Positions 22,622 through 31,858 of a stretch of 64,000 bases of DNA are shown here, piece by piece. The stretch's first letter is position 1, and each line of letters begins with the position of its first letter. Both the position numbers and the translations under genes were made by a program. Source of the DNA: an uncultured Pseudomonadota bacterium (GTDB taxonomy: Bacteria > Pseudomonadota > Gammaproteobacteria > Burkholderiales > Thiobacillaceae). The stretch covers positions 19,977 to 83,976 of the forward strand of contig CAILNT010000099.1 of the NCBI GenBank assembly GCA_903835655.1, in the 5' to 3' direction. The notes beneath the pieces were generated by a model. The model had not been told where the DNA came from, ran no database searches, and was given only the letters and a program-made list of their open reading frames with translations.

Positions 22622-23508
22622 GCGTGGCCGCGGTGTTGGCCGCACTCTTCTGGTCGCACTGGCAGCCCTACCGATCCACCACGCCGGAGAAGCTGGCAGG
22701 GCAATGGCATGCCTGGCTCCTGGAGAATTTCAACGCGGGGCGGAGCAGCCAGGGCGTCCTCGCCTGGGGGGCGGGCGTACTGCTGCCGGCTCTTGCCCTG
22801 GCCTGCGTCAGCGGCGCGCTCGGCCATTCCATACTGGGCTGGGCCTACGGGGTGTTGGTGCTGTATTTCTGCCTGGGTTTTCGCGAGGCCTCCTTTCATG
22901 CCGCCAGCATCGCCCGCGCCTTGCGGGACGGCGATCTCCCGCGCGCGCGCCACAAGCTCGAAAGTTGGCGGCCTGGCGCGGCACCCGTGGAGGACGCAAA
23001 TGCGGTTGCCTGCATCACGGTCGAGGAAATCCTGAAGGCATCGCTCTCCACCTTGTTGGGTATCCTGTTCTGGTATTTTCTCTTCGGGGTGGCGGGGGCC
23101 GTGGTCTACCGCCTGGCCTTGCTGTGCCGGGATCTGTGGCATGGCGAAGCCGAGTTCGGGCGTTTCGCCCTGCGTGCCGCGCATTTCCTCGATTGGTTGC
23201 CGGTGCGCGTGGCCGCATTCAGCTTTGCCATCGTCGGCAATTTTCAGGATGCGCTGGAAAGCTGGCGTGGCCAGGCGCAGGCCTGGGGCGACGAGAATCA
23301 GGGCATCTTGCTCGCCGCGGGTGCCGGTGCACTGGGCGTGCGCCTGGGCGGTCGCCTGGCGGTGATGGGGGGCGAACTCCTGCGGCCAACCCTGGGAACC
23401 GAAGAGCCCGCCGGCCCGGAGAGCATCGAGGGCGGCGTCGCCCTGGCCTTGCGTGCCGCCATGCTTTGGCTAGCCCTGGCCACCCTGCTTTGGCTGGGCG
23501 GTTTGTAG
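22618..23508 (+). CDS. CobD/CbiB-family (AmpE-like) integral membrane protein
   Basis: A 296-aa polytopic membrane protein related to CbiB/AmpE. Features are FREASFHAASIARALRDGDLPRARHKLE (the family helix after the second span), then VEEILKASLSTLLGILFWYFLFGVAGAVVYRL with the conserved DxxxxxxRF-like loop, and a hydrophobic C-terminus. True CbiB makes adenosylcobinamide phosphate, but no cobalamin genes lie nearby, and the isolated betaproteobacterial branch has no firm function. Confidence 0.85.
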   Translation: MSVAAVLAALFWSHWQPYRSTTPEKLAGQWHAWLLENFNAGRSSQGVLAWGAGVLLPALALACVSGALGHSILGWAYGVLVLYFCLGFREASFHAASIARALRDGDLPRARHKLESWRPGAAPVEDANAVACITVEEILKASLSTLLGILFWYFLFGVAGAVVYRLALLCRDLWHGEAEFGRFALRAAHFLDWLPVRVAAFSFAIVGNFQDALESWRGQAQAWGDENQGILLAAGAGALGVRLGGRLAVMGGELLRPTLGTEEPAGPESIEGGVALALRAAMLWLALATLLWLGGL

Positions 23509-23538
23509 GTCGGATGCCGGAGAGGCGCTCCGACGAGA

Positions 23539-24027
23539 TTATTGCAGCGCTGGTGCGCCGGACAAGATACGGCGGGCGCCGTTGAAGCGCGCTGCCCAGT
23601 ATTTCTGGTCCAGGCGGGAAACGGTCACTTCCTTGGTGTGGGTGCTGCTGGCATGGACGAATTCGCCATTGCCGGCATAGATGCCGACGTGGGAATTCGG
23701 GCGCTTGCGGGTGTTGAAGAACACCAGGTCGCCGGGTTCGAGTTCATTCCTGGCGACGGACTGGCCTTCGCGGCTCATGTCACGGGCGCTGCGTGGCAGG
23801 CTGATGTCGGCGCTTTGCTTGTAGACGTATTTGACGAAACCGCTGCAATCCAGGCCTTTCGCGGGATTGTTGCTGCCGAACCGGTATGGAGTGCCGATCA
23901 TGCTGAGCGCCTTCAGCAGGGGCTGAACCTGGGCGCCGACGCCCTCCGAGAGGGTATCCTCCGCCTGAAGGGGGGCTGCGGCCACCAGGGCGAGGGAGAG
24001 GAGCAGAATATTCGGCAGGAGTCGCAT
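23539..24027 (-). CDS. NlpC/P60 cell-wall endopeptidase
   Basis: A 162-aa secreted peptidoglycan hydrolase. A signal peptide (LPNILLLSLALVAAAPLQA) precedes an NlpC/P60 domain with catalytic cysteine in LDCSGFVKYVYK (about residue 61) and catalytic histidine in SHVGIYAGNGEFVHASS. It cleaves the D-Glu to diamino-acid bond in muropeptides. It stands alone and ends 30 bp from the convergent CbiB-like gene. It is divergent from ubiB across a 141-bp gap. Confidence 0.94.
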   Translation of the reverse strand: MRLLPNILLLSLALVAAAPLQAEDTLSEGVGAQVQPLLKALSMIGTPYRFGSNNPAKGLDCSGFVKYVYKQSADISLPRSARDMSREGQSVARNELEPGDLVFFNTRKRPNSHVGIYAGNGEFVHASSTHTKEVTVSRLDQKYWAARFNGARRILSGAPALQ

Positions 24028-24168
24028 GGGCGGCAGTCGCTGAGTGCAAGAAAAATAGTTGCCCGATTAGGCCATTAAAGCGCTAGCGTTGTCCACCGTC
24101 ATCCACGCCATCGAGCCCCCAGACCATGACTAGCCAGTATTCGATTCGATACGCATGGGGGAGGGGCG

Positions 24169-25848
24169 ATGCTGCGTGAGACCTTGTCCATGGTGCGGGA
24201 TCTGCCGCGCCTGCATGAAATCACCTCGGTACTGATCCGCTACGGCTGGGGCGACGTGGTGCGGCTGATGGGGCTGGCGCGCGTGCTGGAACGCGCCGGG
24301 CGATTGTTGCGCTGGCAGACCAGTAGCGAGATCAGCCGGCTCGATCTGCCGGTGCGTATCCGCCTGGCACTCACCGAGTTGGGGCCCACCTTCGTCAAGC
24401 TCGGCCAGGTGTTGGCGACCCGGGTGGACGTATTCCCGCCGGCGTGGATCGAGGAATTCGAGCGCCTGCACAGCCAGGTGCCGCCCGTGCCGTTCGAAGG
24501 ATTACGGGCGCGGCTGGAAGAAGTCTGGGGCAAGCCCGTGGAGGCGGTGTTCGCAGCGTTCGAGACCGAAGCCTTCGCCGCGGCCTCCATCGCCCAGGTA
24601 CACCGCGCCACTCTCCACGACGGCACGCGCGTGGTGGTCAAGGTGCGGCGACCGAACATCGAGGCGAAGATCGAGGCGGATTTGCGCTTGCTGGTGCACC
24701 TGGCTCGGCTGCTGGAAATGGAAATCCAGGAATCGCGGCGTTATCATCCGGTACAGATCGTGGGCCAGTTGCGTCGCTCCCTGATGCGGGAACTGGATCT
24801 GGTCATGGAAGCGCGCAACCTGGAACTCTTCGGCCAGCGTTTCGCGAACGATGCCAGCGTGCACATCCCCAAAGTGTACTGGGACTACTGCGGTGAAGGC
24901 GTGAACGTCCAGGAAGAGCTGGTCGGTGTCGCCGGCAATGATCTCGTCCGCGCCCGTGCCGAGGGGTACGACCTGCCCTTGCTGGCGGCGAGGGGCGCGG
25001 ACGCCGTGCTCAAGATGATACTGATCGATGGCCATTTCCACGCCGACCCACACCCGGGCAATGTCATCTACCAGCCGGGCAATGTGGTGGGCCTCATGGA
25101 CTTCGGCATGGTCGGGCGGGTCACGGATCTCCGCCGCGATCAACTCATCGATTTCCTCGAAGCCCTCACCCGAAAGGACGAGATGGGCATGATGAATGTG
25201 CTCAGCATCTGGTCCGGTGATGCCGAGATCGACGAGTCGCGCCTGGCCTACGACCTTTCCGAGTTCGTGTTCAGTTACGACAACCTCGCCTTGAAGGATA
25301 TTCAGGTGGGGCAACTGCTGGCCGAGGTCACGGCCGTCATGCGCGAAAATAACCTGGCGCTGCCGCCCGATCTCACCTTGCTGTTCAAGGCGCTGATCAC
25401 CCTGGAAGGACTAGGCTACCAGCTGGACCCGGACTTCCACATGATCGACCACCTCACGCCCTTCCTGCGTCGCTTGCTGGAGGCGCGTTACGCGCCGGGG
25501 GCGCTGGCCCGGCGTGCGCGCCACGGGCTGAAGGAAATGGCGGACGTGTTCTTCGGTCTGCCGCGCGATGTGGCGCGTCTGTTCCGTCAGGCCAGGCGCG
25601 GGCGCCTGCGCATCGATCTCGACCTGAAACGCCTCGACCACTTCGGCATCCAGCTCAATCAGGCCGCCAACCGTCTGACCATGGGCGTGCTCACCGCTTC
25701 CCTGGTGGTCGGCTCCAGCATCATCATGACCATAGCGACCGGGCCGAAGCTGCTTGGCCTGCCCTTATTCGGGCTGATCGGTTTCATCGTTGCCTTTTTC
25801 AACAGCGTCTGGATCATTTTATCGATATGGCGCTCGGGCAAGGATTGA
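24169..25848 (+). CDS. ubiB: UbiB/ABC1 atypical kinase, ubiquinone biosynthesis
   Basis: A 559-aa UbiB protein needed for normal ubiquinone production. It shows the inhibitory KxGQ motif in TFVKLGQVLATRVDVFP, the Ala-rich nucleotide loop FAAASIAQVHRA, the HADPHPGN catalytic segment with LMDFGMVG metal site, and two C-terminal membrane helices (TMGVLTASLVVGSSIIM and beyond). GAGGGG precedes the ATG. The N-terminus is somewhat longer than in E. coli UbiB, but the family is not in doubt. Confidence 0.95.
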   Translation: MLRETLSMVRDLPRLHEITSVLIRYGWGDVVRLMGLARVLERAGRLLRWQTSSEISRLDLPVRIRLALTELGPTFVKLGQVLATRVDVFPPAWIEEFERLHSQVPPVPFEGLRARLEEVWGKPVEAVFAAFETEAFAAASIAQVHRATLHDGTRVVVKVRRPNIEAKIEADLRLLVHLARLLEMEIQESRRYHPVQIVGQLRRSLMRELDLVMEARNLELFGQRFANDASVHIPKVYWDYCGEGVNVQEELVGVAGNDLVRARAEGYDLPLLAARGADAVLKMILIDGHFHADPHPGNVIYQPGNVVGLMDFGMVGRVTDLRRDQLIDFLEALTRKDEMGMMNVLSIWSGDAEIDESRLAYDLSEFVFSYDNLALKDIQVGQLLAEVTAVMRENNLALPPDLTLLFKALITLEGLGYQLDPDFHMIDHLTPFLRRLLEARYAPGALARRARHGLKEMADVFFGLPRDVARLFRQARRGRLRIDLDLKRLDHFGIQLNQAANRLTMGVLTASLVVGSSIIMTIATGPKLLGLPLFGLIGFIVAFFNSVWIILSIWRSGKD

Positions 25849-25912
25849 TCCTGGGTCTCCCCTCAAGAAATCCCCGGACCACGCCGTAATAGTCCTACCC
25901 CCCTGTTGCCCG

Positions 25913-26296
25913 ATGGCGCGGATACCCATGCTGGAAAACATCACCATCAACGGCCGTGAACTGCTGGTATTCGTGATCCTCGCCGTGGTCCTCGCCACGG
26001 TGGTGTACCTGCTGGAGAGCGTGCTGTTCTCGCGCCGTCGGCATCCGCCGGATTCGTCGGCGTTGGTCGCGCGCCTCACCGCCCTGGAGGCCACCCTGGC
26101 GCTGCACCAGGAGCGGCTGGAACGGCTTGAGGCGAAGCCTCCGCAGGAGTCCGCGCTCGACACACAAGCGAATACCTACGCCGAAGCCATGCGTATGGCC
26201 AGGGCCGGCGCATCGGCCCAGGATCTGGCGGGAAACCTGGGTATTTCGCGCAGTGAGGCGGAACTCATCATCGCCTTGCAACGCGGCGAAGCATGA
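25913..26296 (+). CDS. DUF2802 membrane protein
   Basis: A 127-aa protein with one N-terminal membrane span (ELLVFVILAVVLATVVYLLE), a coiled-coil (LVARLTALEATLALHQERLERLE) and a C-terminal HTH-like DUF2802 segment (YAEAMRMARAGASAQDLAGNLGISRSEAELI). DUF2802 genes are often found beside flagellar genes. Start may be 25913 or 25928. It overlaps the next gene by 4 bp. Confidence 0.82.
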   Translation: MARIPMLENITINGRELLVFVILAVVLATVVYLLESVLFSRRRHPPDSSALVARLTALEATLALHQERLERLEAKPPQESALDTQANTYAEAMRMARAGASAQDLAGNLGISRSEAELIIALQRGEA

Positions 26297-27465
26297 TAGA
26301 CCTGCCGCAGCGCCTCACTTCCTGGCTGAAGACCCAGGGTGCAGCGCTGTTGGCACCCGGCACACCGCCCGTGGCCAAGGCGGCTTTCCAGCCGGGTGCA
26401 ACCTACACGGGCCGGGTGATCGAGAGCTTGTCCGGCGGGCGCAGCCTGGTGCAAGTCGCGGGGCAGCCGCTCGACATGGCGCTGCCGCGTGGCAGCCAGG
26501 TCGGCGACACGCTACGCCTGACCTATCTCTATAGTGCGCCGCGCCCCACTTTTTCCGTGGAGCAGCAAGCGATCGACGCGACGCAACCGGTACGTCTTTC
26601 GCAGAGTGCACAACAGCTCACCGCTCTGGCGCAGTTGGCGCGACCGGCCGCCACGCGCGCGCCACCGCCCACCGTCCCCACACCCGCGCAAGTCGCCCAG
26701 GCGGGTGCCAGTGTGCAGCGGCCCCTGCTCGAAGCCCCCTCGCCGCTGGCGAATCCGCTTTCCATGGTCGCTGGAGGCAATCTATCCGCGGGGACCGGAA
26801 TCGCCGCCCTCGCCACAGCGACCGCGCTGACTGGCGATGCGCCCGTGGAGGGCGCGCTCGCGGGTTTGGCCACCGACGGCGCCACCAGCAACCTGGCGGC
26901 CTTGCACACCGGAGCCGCGGATGGCCAGGCGGTGTTGCCGCAGCGCCTGCATCAGACCCTGCGCGAAAGCGGCCTGTTCTACGAAGCACACCTTCAGCGC
27001 TGGGCGCGCGGCGCTTTCGAACTGGCCGCGTTGCGTCGCGAGCCGCAGGCGCACATCGCCAGCGACGCGCCGATGGCGACGGCCGTGGGCCTCACGAACA
27101 TGCCGGAAGAGGCCGCACGTCTGGCGGGGCGGCAATTACAGATGCTCGATGGCGCGCCCTTTCTCTGGCAGGGTTTCGCCTGGCCCGGGCAATGGCTGGA
27201 ATGGCAGGTGCGGGAGCAGGGAGGCGGCGGCAGCGGTGAGGATGTCGCCACCTGGGCCACGGAACTGCGTCTGACCCTGCCGCGCCTGGGCGGCGTCAGC
27301 GCGCGTCTGACTCTGGCCGGGGACAGGCTGGTCGTGGGACTGGGTGCGAGCGATGCGGGAACTCAGGAGGCCATGCGTGCCGCCCTGCCTCGGCTGGAGC
27401 AGGCGCTCAAGGTGGTGGGATTGAAACCCGCCGGCATCGGTGTAGGCCGGGTCGATGCCGCCTGA
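26293..27465 (+). CDS. FliK-like flagellar hook-length control family protein
   Basis: A 390-aa protein rich in Ala, Pro and Thr in its middle part (about 100-200). It ends in a FliK/Flg_hook-type domain (WQGFAWPGQWLEWQVREQGG, then LRLTLPRLGGVSARLTLAGDRLVVGL). FliK-type proteins measure hook length and switch export specificity. Here the gene lies between a DUF2802 gene and an FlhB-like gene, overlapping both, with no other flagellar gene in the window. It may be a second, hook-independent FliK copy. Confidence 0.78.
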   Translation: MIDLPQRLTSWLKTQGAALLAPGTPPVAKAAFQPGATYTGRVIESLSGGRSLVQVAGQPLDMALPRGSQVGDTLRLTYLYSAPRPTFSVEQQAIDATQPVRLSQSAQQLTALAQLARPAATRAPPPTVPTPAQVAQAGASVQRPLLEAPSPLANPLSMVAGGNLSAGTGIAALATATALTGDAPVEGALAGLATDGATSNLAALHTGAADGQAVLPQRLHQTLRESGLFYEAHLQRWARGAFELAALRREPQAHIASDAPMATAVGLTNMPEEAARLAGRQLQMLDGAPFLWQGFAWPGQWLEWQVREQGGGGSGEDVATWATELRLTLPRLGGVSARLTLAGDRLVVGLGASDAGTQEAMRAALPRLEQALKVVGLKPAGIGVGRVDAA

Positions 27466-27748
27466 TCGCGCGGCGCGCGCCGTCGCCCTGGCCTACGACG
27501 CACAGGACGGCGCTCCGCGCGTCGTCGCCAAGGGACGCGGCCTCCTGGCCGAGGAAATCATCGCTCGCGCGCAGGCAGCCGGCGTGTTCGTGCATGAGTC
27601 GCCGGAACTGGTCTCGCTCCTGATGCAGGTGGACATGGACGCGCGCATCCCACCTGAGTTGTACATCGCCGTGGCCGAATTGCTGGCCTGGCTGTACCAG
27701 TTGGAGCAGGGCTATGCGGCGGATCGGTCCGGCGGCGACGAGCGCTGA
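27455..27748 (+). CDS. FlhB-like cytoplasmic domain protein (FlhB2 type)
   Basis: A 97-aa protein matching the C-terminal cytoplasmic domain of FlhB/YscU (AVALAYDAQDGAPRVVAKGRGLLAEEIIARAQAAGVFVHESPELVSLL) but without the membrane part and without the NPTH autocleavage site. Such stand-alone proteins (YlqH/FlhB2) are known beside fliK-like genes. It overlaps the FliK-like gene by 11 bp and ends 5 bp from convergent xrtB. Confidence 0.85.
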   Translation: MPPDRAARAVALAYDAQDGAPRVVAKGRGLLAEEIIARAQAAGVFVHESPELVSLLMQVDMDARIPPELYIAVAELLAWLYQLEQGYAADRSGGDER

Positions 27749-27753
27749 GCGCT

Positions 27754-28671
27754 TCAGCGCTGTTCCGGCTTGAAGAAATGAGCCAGCAGGCCATCCAGGA
27801 GAAACAGCAGCAGCAGGGCGATGATGAACAGGAGGAAGCCGGCCGCGCCATGTAGGAAGCCCTGGCCTGCCGCATCGCCCAGGTAATAGGTGATGAGCAC
27901 CAGCAGCAGTACGCGCGCGACATTGGAAAAAAAGGCGATCGGCAGGATGCTGGCGATGAGCAGCCCGTTACGCAACCAGTTCTTGTGCCCGATCATGTAC
28001 AGGTACAGCAGGCCCATGGCAGACAAACTGAACAGGGAGTGCAGCCCGGAACAGGCATCCGCGACCAGGAGTTGATAGGGGCCGATGGTGAGAGTGACGC
28101 CGCTGCGGGCGATGGGGTAGCCGAAGACATAGAGCGCCTGCTCGGCGAGTATGGAGATGTACTGCTTCAGTGGGCCGGTGGCGGCATCCACGACGAAGCC
28201 CGGCAGCGGGATCATGAATAGCAGGAAGAACAGGGCGAACCAGAGAGAGCGGGCCGCCCTCAGCCCCAGGGTGATGAGCAGGGTGCCCAGCAGAACCGGG
28301 ATCTGCGAGCCCACTTCGAACAGCAGGATTTCCTGCGAGCGTCCCAGTGCGTAGAGCAGGAGGCCAAACAGCAACAAGGCCCAGCCCAGCAGGGGATGGG
28401 CGTGGTCCTCGGCGAACAGCATCCCGCGCCGCTCCCAGATCAGGTAGAGCGTCACCATCAGAACGATGGGGCCATGCGCCTGCTCCTCGCTGTTCCAGAT
28501 GCCGTGGGCCAGGTCGTAGTAGGTGGGTAGGTAGAGTGCCAGCAGGCCGATCAGGATGGGCCACCAGAGCCGCAGCGCCCCCGGCTCGGGAGATGCGCCC
28601 GACCCACCTCCGGGACGATTTGAGCGGGCGTCAGCGGCCTCGTGCCGGATGGGGTTCAAGGCGATCGCCAT
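27754..28671 (-). CDS. xrtB: Exosortase B
   Basis: XrtB is a polytopic inner-membrane cysteine transpeptidase that processes PEP-CTERM proteins. The 305-aa protein has about eight membrane helices. Its catalytic cysteine lies in LLVADACSGLHSLFSL, the arginine in FFSNVARVLLLVLITY and the histidine in FLHGAAGFLLF, the family triad. It is the last gene of the minus-strand epsD-epsL-epsE-epsF-epsG-xrtB unit, 13 bp after epsG. Its likely substrates are the two PEP-CTERM proteins at 34187-35480. Confidence 0.96.
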   Translation of the reverse strand: MAIALNPIRHEAADARSNRPGGGSGASPEPGALRLWWPILIGLLALYLPTYYDLAHGIWNSEEQAHGPIVLMVTLYLIWERRGMLFAEDHAHPLLGWALLLFGLLLYALGRSQEILLFEVGSQIPVLLGTLLITLGLRAARSLWFALFFLLFMIPLPGFVVDAATGPLKQYISILAEQALYVFGYPIARSGVTLTIGPYQLLVADACSGLHSLFSLSAMGLLYLYMIGHKNWLRNGLLIASILPIAFFSNVARVLLLVLITYYLGDAAGQGFLHGAAGFLLFIIALLLLFLLDGLLAHFFKPEQR

Positions 28672-28684
28672 GCGTGACTCCGGA

Positions 28685-29542
28685 TCAATACTCGTTTATC
28701 ACGGCGCCGACGACTTCGGCCCCCGCTGCGGCGATCATGTCCTTGATTCCGGCCACCTCGCTGATCCGGGTGTGGTGCTTGCGCACCGCGATGATTGCGC
28801 CGCCCGCGCGCGCGGCAACGGTCTGGAAATCGGAGGCGATCTGGGCCGCCGGAGTATCCAGCAGGATGACGTCGTAATCGCCGCCCAGCGTGGCCAGAAT
28901 GTCGATGAGGTTGGAGCGTGAGAGGAGTTCTGCGGGATTGGGCGCCAGGGTTCCGGCGGGCAGGACGGAGAGATCGACGAAGGAGGGAATCCGCTGGATG
29001 GCGGAGAGATCCGCGCGTTCCGCGAGGATGTCGGAAAGGCCCTTGCCCCCACCCAGGTTGAACAGGGCGCCAGCACCAGGGTTGCGCAGGTTGGCATCGA
29101 TCAGCAAGGTACGCTCGCCCAGTTGCGAGAACACCACGGCGAGGTTGGCGGCCAGGTAGCTCGCGCCTTCACCGGGTTGCGCGCTCGCCAGGGCGAGCGT
29201 CTTGTGGCCGGGGACGAACCAGCGCAGCATGAGTTGGCTGCGCAGCGCGCGCAGGCTTTCCACCTGCGGGCTGAAGGGCGCGTAGGCGGCCACCAGTTCC
29301 GGGCTGAAGGAGCCCTCGCCGGGGAGCAGGTAGGGGTAATCGAATTGCCGCGCCAGCACCTGCTGCAAGTCGGCCTCGCCGATCAGTCCGAGTTCGATGG
29401 CGGCTTCGCCGAAACGCAGACCCTTTTCCTTTTGCAGGCTCATCACGCGCTCGGCATCCAGGGCACTGAGCTTGCCCTGGTCGAGGAGGATGCGCCCCAT
29501 GGTGAGTTCGTTACGGGAGGACACTTCAGCGGAACGGTTCAT
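28685..29542 (-). CDS. epsG: Chain-length determinant tyrosine kinase EpsG
   Basis: A 285-aa cytoplasmic BY-kinase-like ATPase that works with EpsF in exopolysaccharide chain-length control. An N-terminal region (LTMGRILLDQGKLSALDAERVMSLQ) resembles the GspE N-domain, followed by a deviant Walker A in LALASAQPGEGASYLAANLA, Walker A' LLIDANLRNP and Walker B VILLDTPAA. There is no Tyr-rich tail at the C-terminus. The start at 29542 is chosen because the longer frame overlaps epsF; it lies 19 bp after the epsF stop. Confidence 0.92.
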   Translation of the reverse strand: MNRSAEVSSRNELTMGRILLDQGKLSALDAERVMSLQKEKGLRFGEAAIELGLIGEADLQQVLARQFDYPYLLPGEGSFSPELVAAYAPFSPQVESLRALRSQLMLRWFVPGHKTLALASAQPGEGASYLAANLAVVFSQLGERTLLIDANLRNPGAGALFNLGGGKGLSDILAERADLSAIQRIPSFVDLSVLPAGTLAPNPAELLSRSNLIDILATLGGDYDVILLDTPAAQIASDFQTVAARAGGAIIAVRKHHTRISEVAGIKDMIAAAGAEVVGAVINEY

Positions 29543-29561
29543 GGATCTCAGGCCTCTGGCT

Positions 29562-30944
29562 TCAGGCGGTTTTGCGGCGGAAGAGCATCCGGGCGCGGGG
29601 TTTTGTGGCGGCAGCGGCAAGTACGCCCAGGACCGGGATTTCCAGGGCGAGGCTCAGATCTTCCGCGGAGCGTACGCGGCGGTCGATGATTTCCATCAGG
29701 AAGGCCAGGCCGATGCCCAGGAGCGTGCCCAGGAATACGGCGAGGAGAGTGTTGAGCAGCACCTTCGGACTCGATGGCTTCATCGGTGGTACGGCCGGGT
29801 TGAGCACAGCAATGTCGGTCTGGGTCGTCTGCGACTCCAATCGGGTCTGGCCGTAACGCTGAACGGCGGCGTCGTAGAGGTGTTGCGCGTTTTCCACGTC
29901 GCGGACCAGGACGGAGGCTTCGTCACGCTGCTTCCTCAGCGTCTGTAGCTTGGCCTTCTGGGCGGCCAGAGAGGCGCGGATGCCGCTTTCCCGAGACTGG
30001 TCGACCTTGGCGGTGGTGCCGACGGTATGGGTGGCTACTTTCATCTCCCGTTCCAGCCTGGCGCGCAGGGATTCGACTTCGGCCTGGGCGCTCTGGTATT
30101 GCGGATGGTTCGTGCCCACTTGCTGCGTGAGTACGGAGAGCTTGGATTCACTCACTGCCAGGTCGTGTTTGAGGTTCTGGATCAGCGGATTTTGTTCCAC
30201 CTCGGCCAGTGCGTTCTGACTCTGTTGTTGCTTCGAGGTGGTGTCATAGGCCTGGGACTGGGCGGCGACCAGTTGGCTGGAGAGATCGTTCAGGCGCGAA
30301 GTTTCCACGTCGACGCTGCGTTCGTCTCCCGTGGTCAGGCCTTTCGAGCGCTGATACTCGGTGAGCCTGGCCTGAGCGATCTCCAGGGTGTCGCGCAGTT
30401 GCTTGACCTGGCCGTCATACCAGGCGCTGGTCAGGCGCGCAGGTTCGACCATGAGCTCCAGATTGGTCTGGATATAGGCTTGAGCGAAGGCATCGGCAAC
30501 CACGGCGGCGAAACTGGGGTCGGTGCCGGAAAACGCCACCTCGATGACGCTGGATTCGCGCGAGGGCTTCACATCCAGCTTCGTCAGCAGGAGGTCGGCC
30601 AGCCAGTCGCGGACCGTGCCCTGGCCCTCGGTGTCTTCCTGAAATTTCGCGCGGACATCCGCGTTGTTGGCTAGCTTGAGGCTGTCCACCACCTTGAGTG
30701 CGACGCTGTGGCTCTGGATGATGTCGACCTGGGTGGCGAGGTAGCCGGTCATCAACTGCGAGGGCAGCATCATGCCGGTGACCGTGTCCTTGGTCTTCGC
30801 ATCCACCACCAGGGAGACGCTGGAGGTGTAATTCTTGGGCAATACCAGGCTGACCACCAAGGTGGTGGTGACCGTGACGCCCAGGGCCAGTGCGGCGACC
30901 AGCCAGCGGGCCTTGAGGATGAGGAGGAATTGGTTGAAATTCAT
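29562..30944 (-). CDS. epsF: Chain-length determinant protein EpsF
   Basis: A 460-aa Wzc/Wzz-type co-polymerase of the inner membrane. An N-terminal span (LVAALALGVTVTTTLVVSLVLP) is followed by a periplasmic region with long coiled coils (about 150-370) and a C-terminal span (LLNTLLAVFLGTLLGIGLAFLMEIIDRRVRSAEDL) preceded by the proline motif VPPMKPSSPK. It pairs with the kinase EpsG encoded next. Confidence 0.94.
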   Translation of the reverse strand: MNFNQFLLILKARWLVAALALGVTVTTTLVVSLVLPKNYTSSVSLVVDAKTKDTVTGMMLPSQLMTGYLATQVDIIQSHSVALKVVDSLKLANNADVRAKFQEDTEGQGTVRDWLADLLLTKLDVKPSRESSVIEVAFSGTDPSFAAVVADAFAQAYIQTNLELMVEPARLTSAWYDGQVKQLRDTLEIAQARLTEYQRSKGLTTGDERSVDVETSRLNDLSSQLVAAQSQAYDTTSKQQQSQNALAEVEQNPLIQNLKHDLAVSESKLSVLTQQVGTNHPQYQSAQAEVESLRARLEREMKVATHTVGTTAKVDQSRESGIRASLAAQKAKLQTLRKQRDEASVLVRDVENAQHLYDAAVQRYGQTRLESQTTQTDIAVLNPAVPPMKPSSPKVLLNTLLAVFLGTLLGIGLAFLMEIIDRRVRSAEDLSLALEIPVLGVLAAAATKPRARMLFRRKTA

Positions 30945-30955
30945 GCTGGCGACCT

Positions 30956-31753
30956 TTAGAACAGGCTTTCTTTCACGTAGAGGACGTCATCCGGCTTGAG
31001 CGTGTACTCGAGTTGTACGTCCAGGGTCTGCATGGCGCCGCCGGCCGTGCGGCGCAGCACGCGCAGGCCTTTTTGCGTGCCGCGAGCCGTGAGTCCGCCA
31101 CCCACCGACAGCGCCTGCACCACGGTCATGTTTCTTTCCAGGCGAAATACGCCCGGGCGTTGCACTTCCCCGTAGACATAGAAACGCGGCTCGCGCGGCA
31201 CATAGACGATGTCGTTGTTGTGGATATCGATGTTCAGGCTGTCGCCGCCGTTCTCGAACAGGGCCAGGATGTCGATTTCCTTGCGCTGCATCCGGCCTTC
31301 CTGGCTGGTCAGCAGCACCAGGCTGTCGGCGCCTCCGGCCGCCACGCCGCCGGCCAAGGCCAGGATGTCGACGAGCTTGCTGCTCTTTTGCAGGGAGAAC
31401 TTGCCGGGGTGGTTGACCAGCCCTAATGCCGAGACTTCCTGGCCCTTGAATTCGAGCACCACGAGAGTCACCTGGGCGGACTTGAGGAAGCCGCCGCCCT
31501 CCAGCATTTTGCCGATGCGGCTGGCGGCTTCGTTGGCGGTAGAGCCGCCCACCGGGACTTCGCCTACCAGGGGAAAGAGGATGGAAGCGGCTTCGCTGAC
31601 CCGGGTCTCGGTGGTGAGGTCGGCGTGGTCATATACCGTTACGCGCACCAGATCCCCGGTCGACAAGGTGTAATCCGACCCCGCCCGCGCCAAACCCATC
31701 GTCAGGAACAAGGCGCACAGGAGCAAAAAATATCGAGACAGGTTCACTTTCAT
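30956..31753 (-). CDS. epsE: Polysaccharide export protein EpsE (Wza family)
   Basis: A 265-aa exported protein forming the outer-membrane/periplasmic exit for exopolysaccharide. A signal peptide (YFLLLCALFLTMGLARAG) is followed by the poly-export domain (YTLSTGDLVRVTVYDHADL) and SLBB domains (VSALGLVNHPGKFSL and VYGEVQRPGVFRLERNMTV). There is no lipobox cysteine. The start at 31753 places the signal peptide at the N-terminus; an alternative is 9 bases upstream. Confidence 0.93.
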   Translation of the reverse strand: MKVNLSRYFLLLCALFLTMGLARAGSDYTLSTGDLVRVTVYDHADLTTETRVSEAASILFPLVGEVPVGGSTANEAASRIGKMLEGGGFLKSAQVTLVVLEFKGQEVSALGLVNHPGKFSLQKSSKLVDILALAGGVAAGGADSLVLLTSQEGRMQRKEIDILALFENGGDSLNIDIHNNDIVYVPREPRFYVYGEVQRPGVFRLERNMTVVQALSVGGGLTARGTQKGLRVLRRTAGGAMQTLDVQLEYTLKPDDVLYVKESLF

Positions 31754-31858
31754 CACATCCATCCAGGGTTGTTGCAACTCGGGCATTTGTAACACAGCAT
31801 CCATGGCCGTCACAATCACCAGGCAAGGCAGGGTCGGGGAAATCCATCCAGCTTGCGT

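Noticed and set aside
21998..22645. Long N-terminal extension of the metallohydrolase frame
   Set aside because: It is antisense to the GyrI-like and CbiB-like genes, and a signal peptide with GGAGG starts at 21997.
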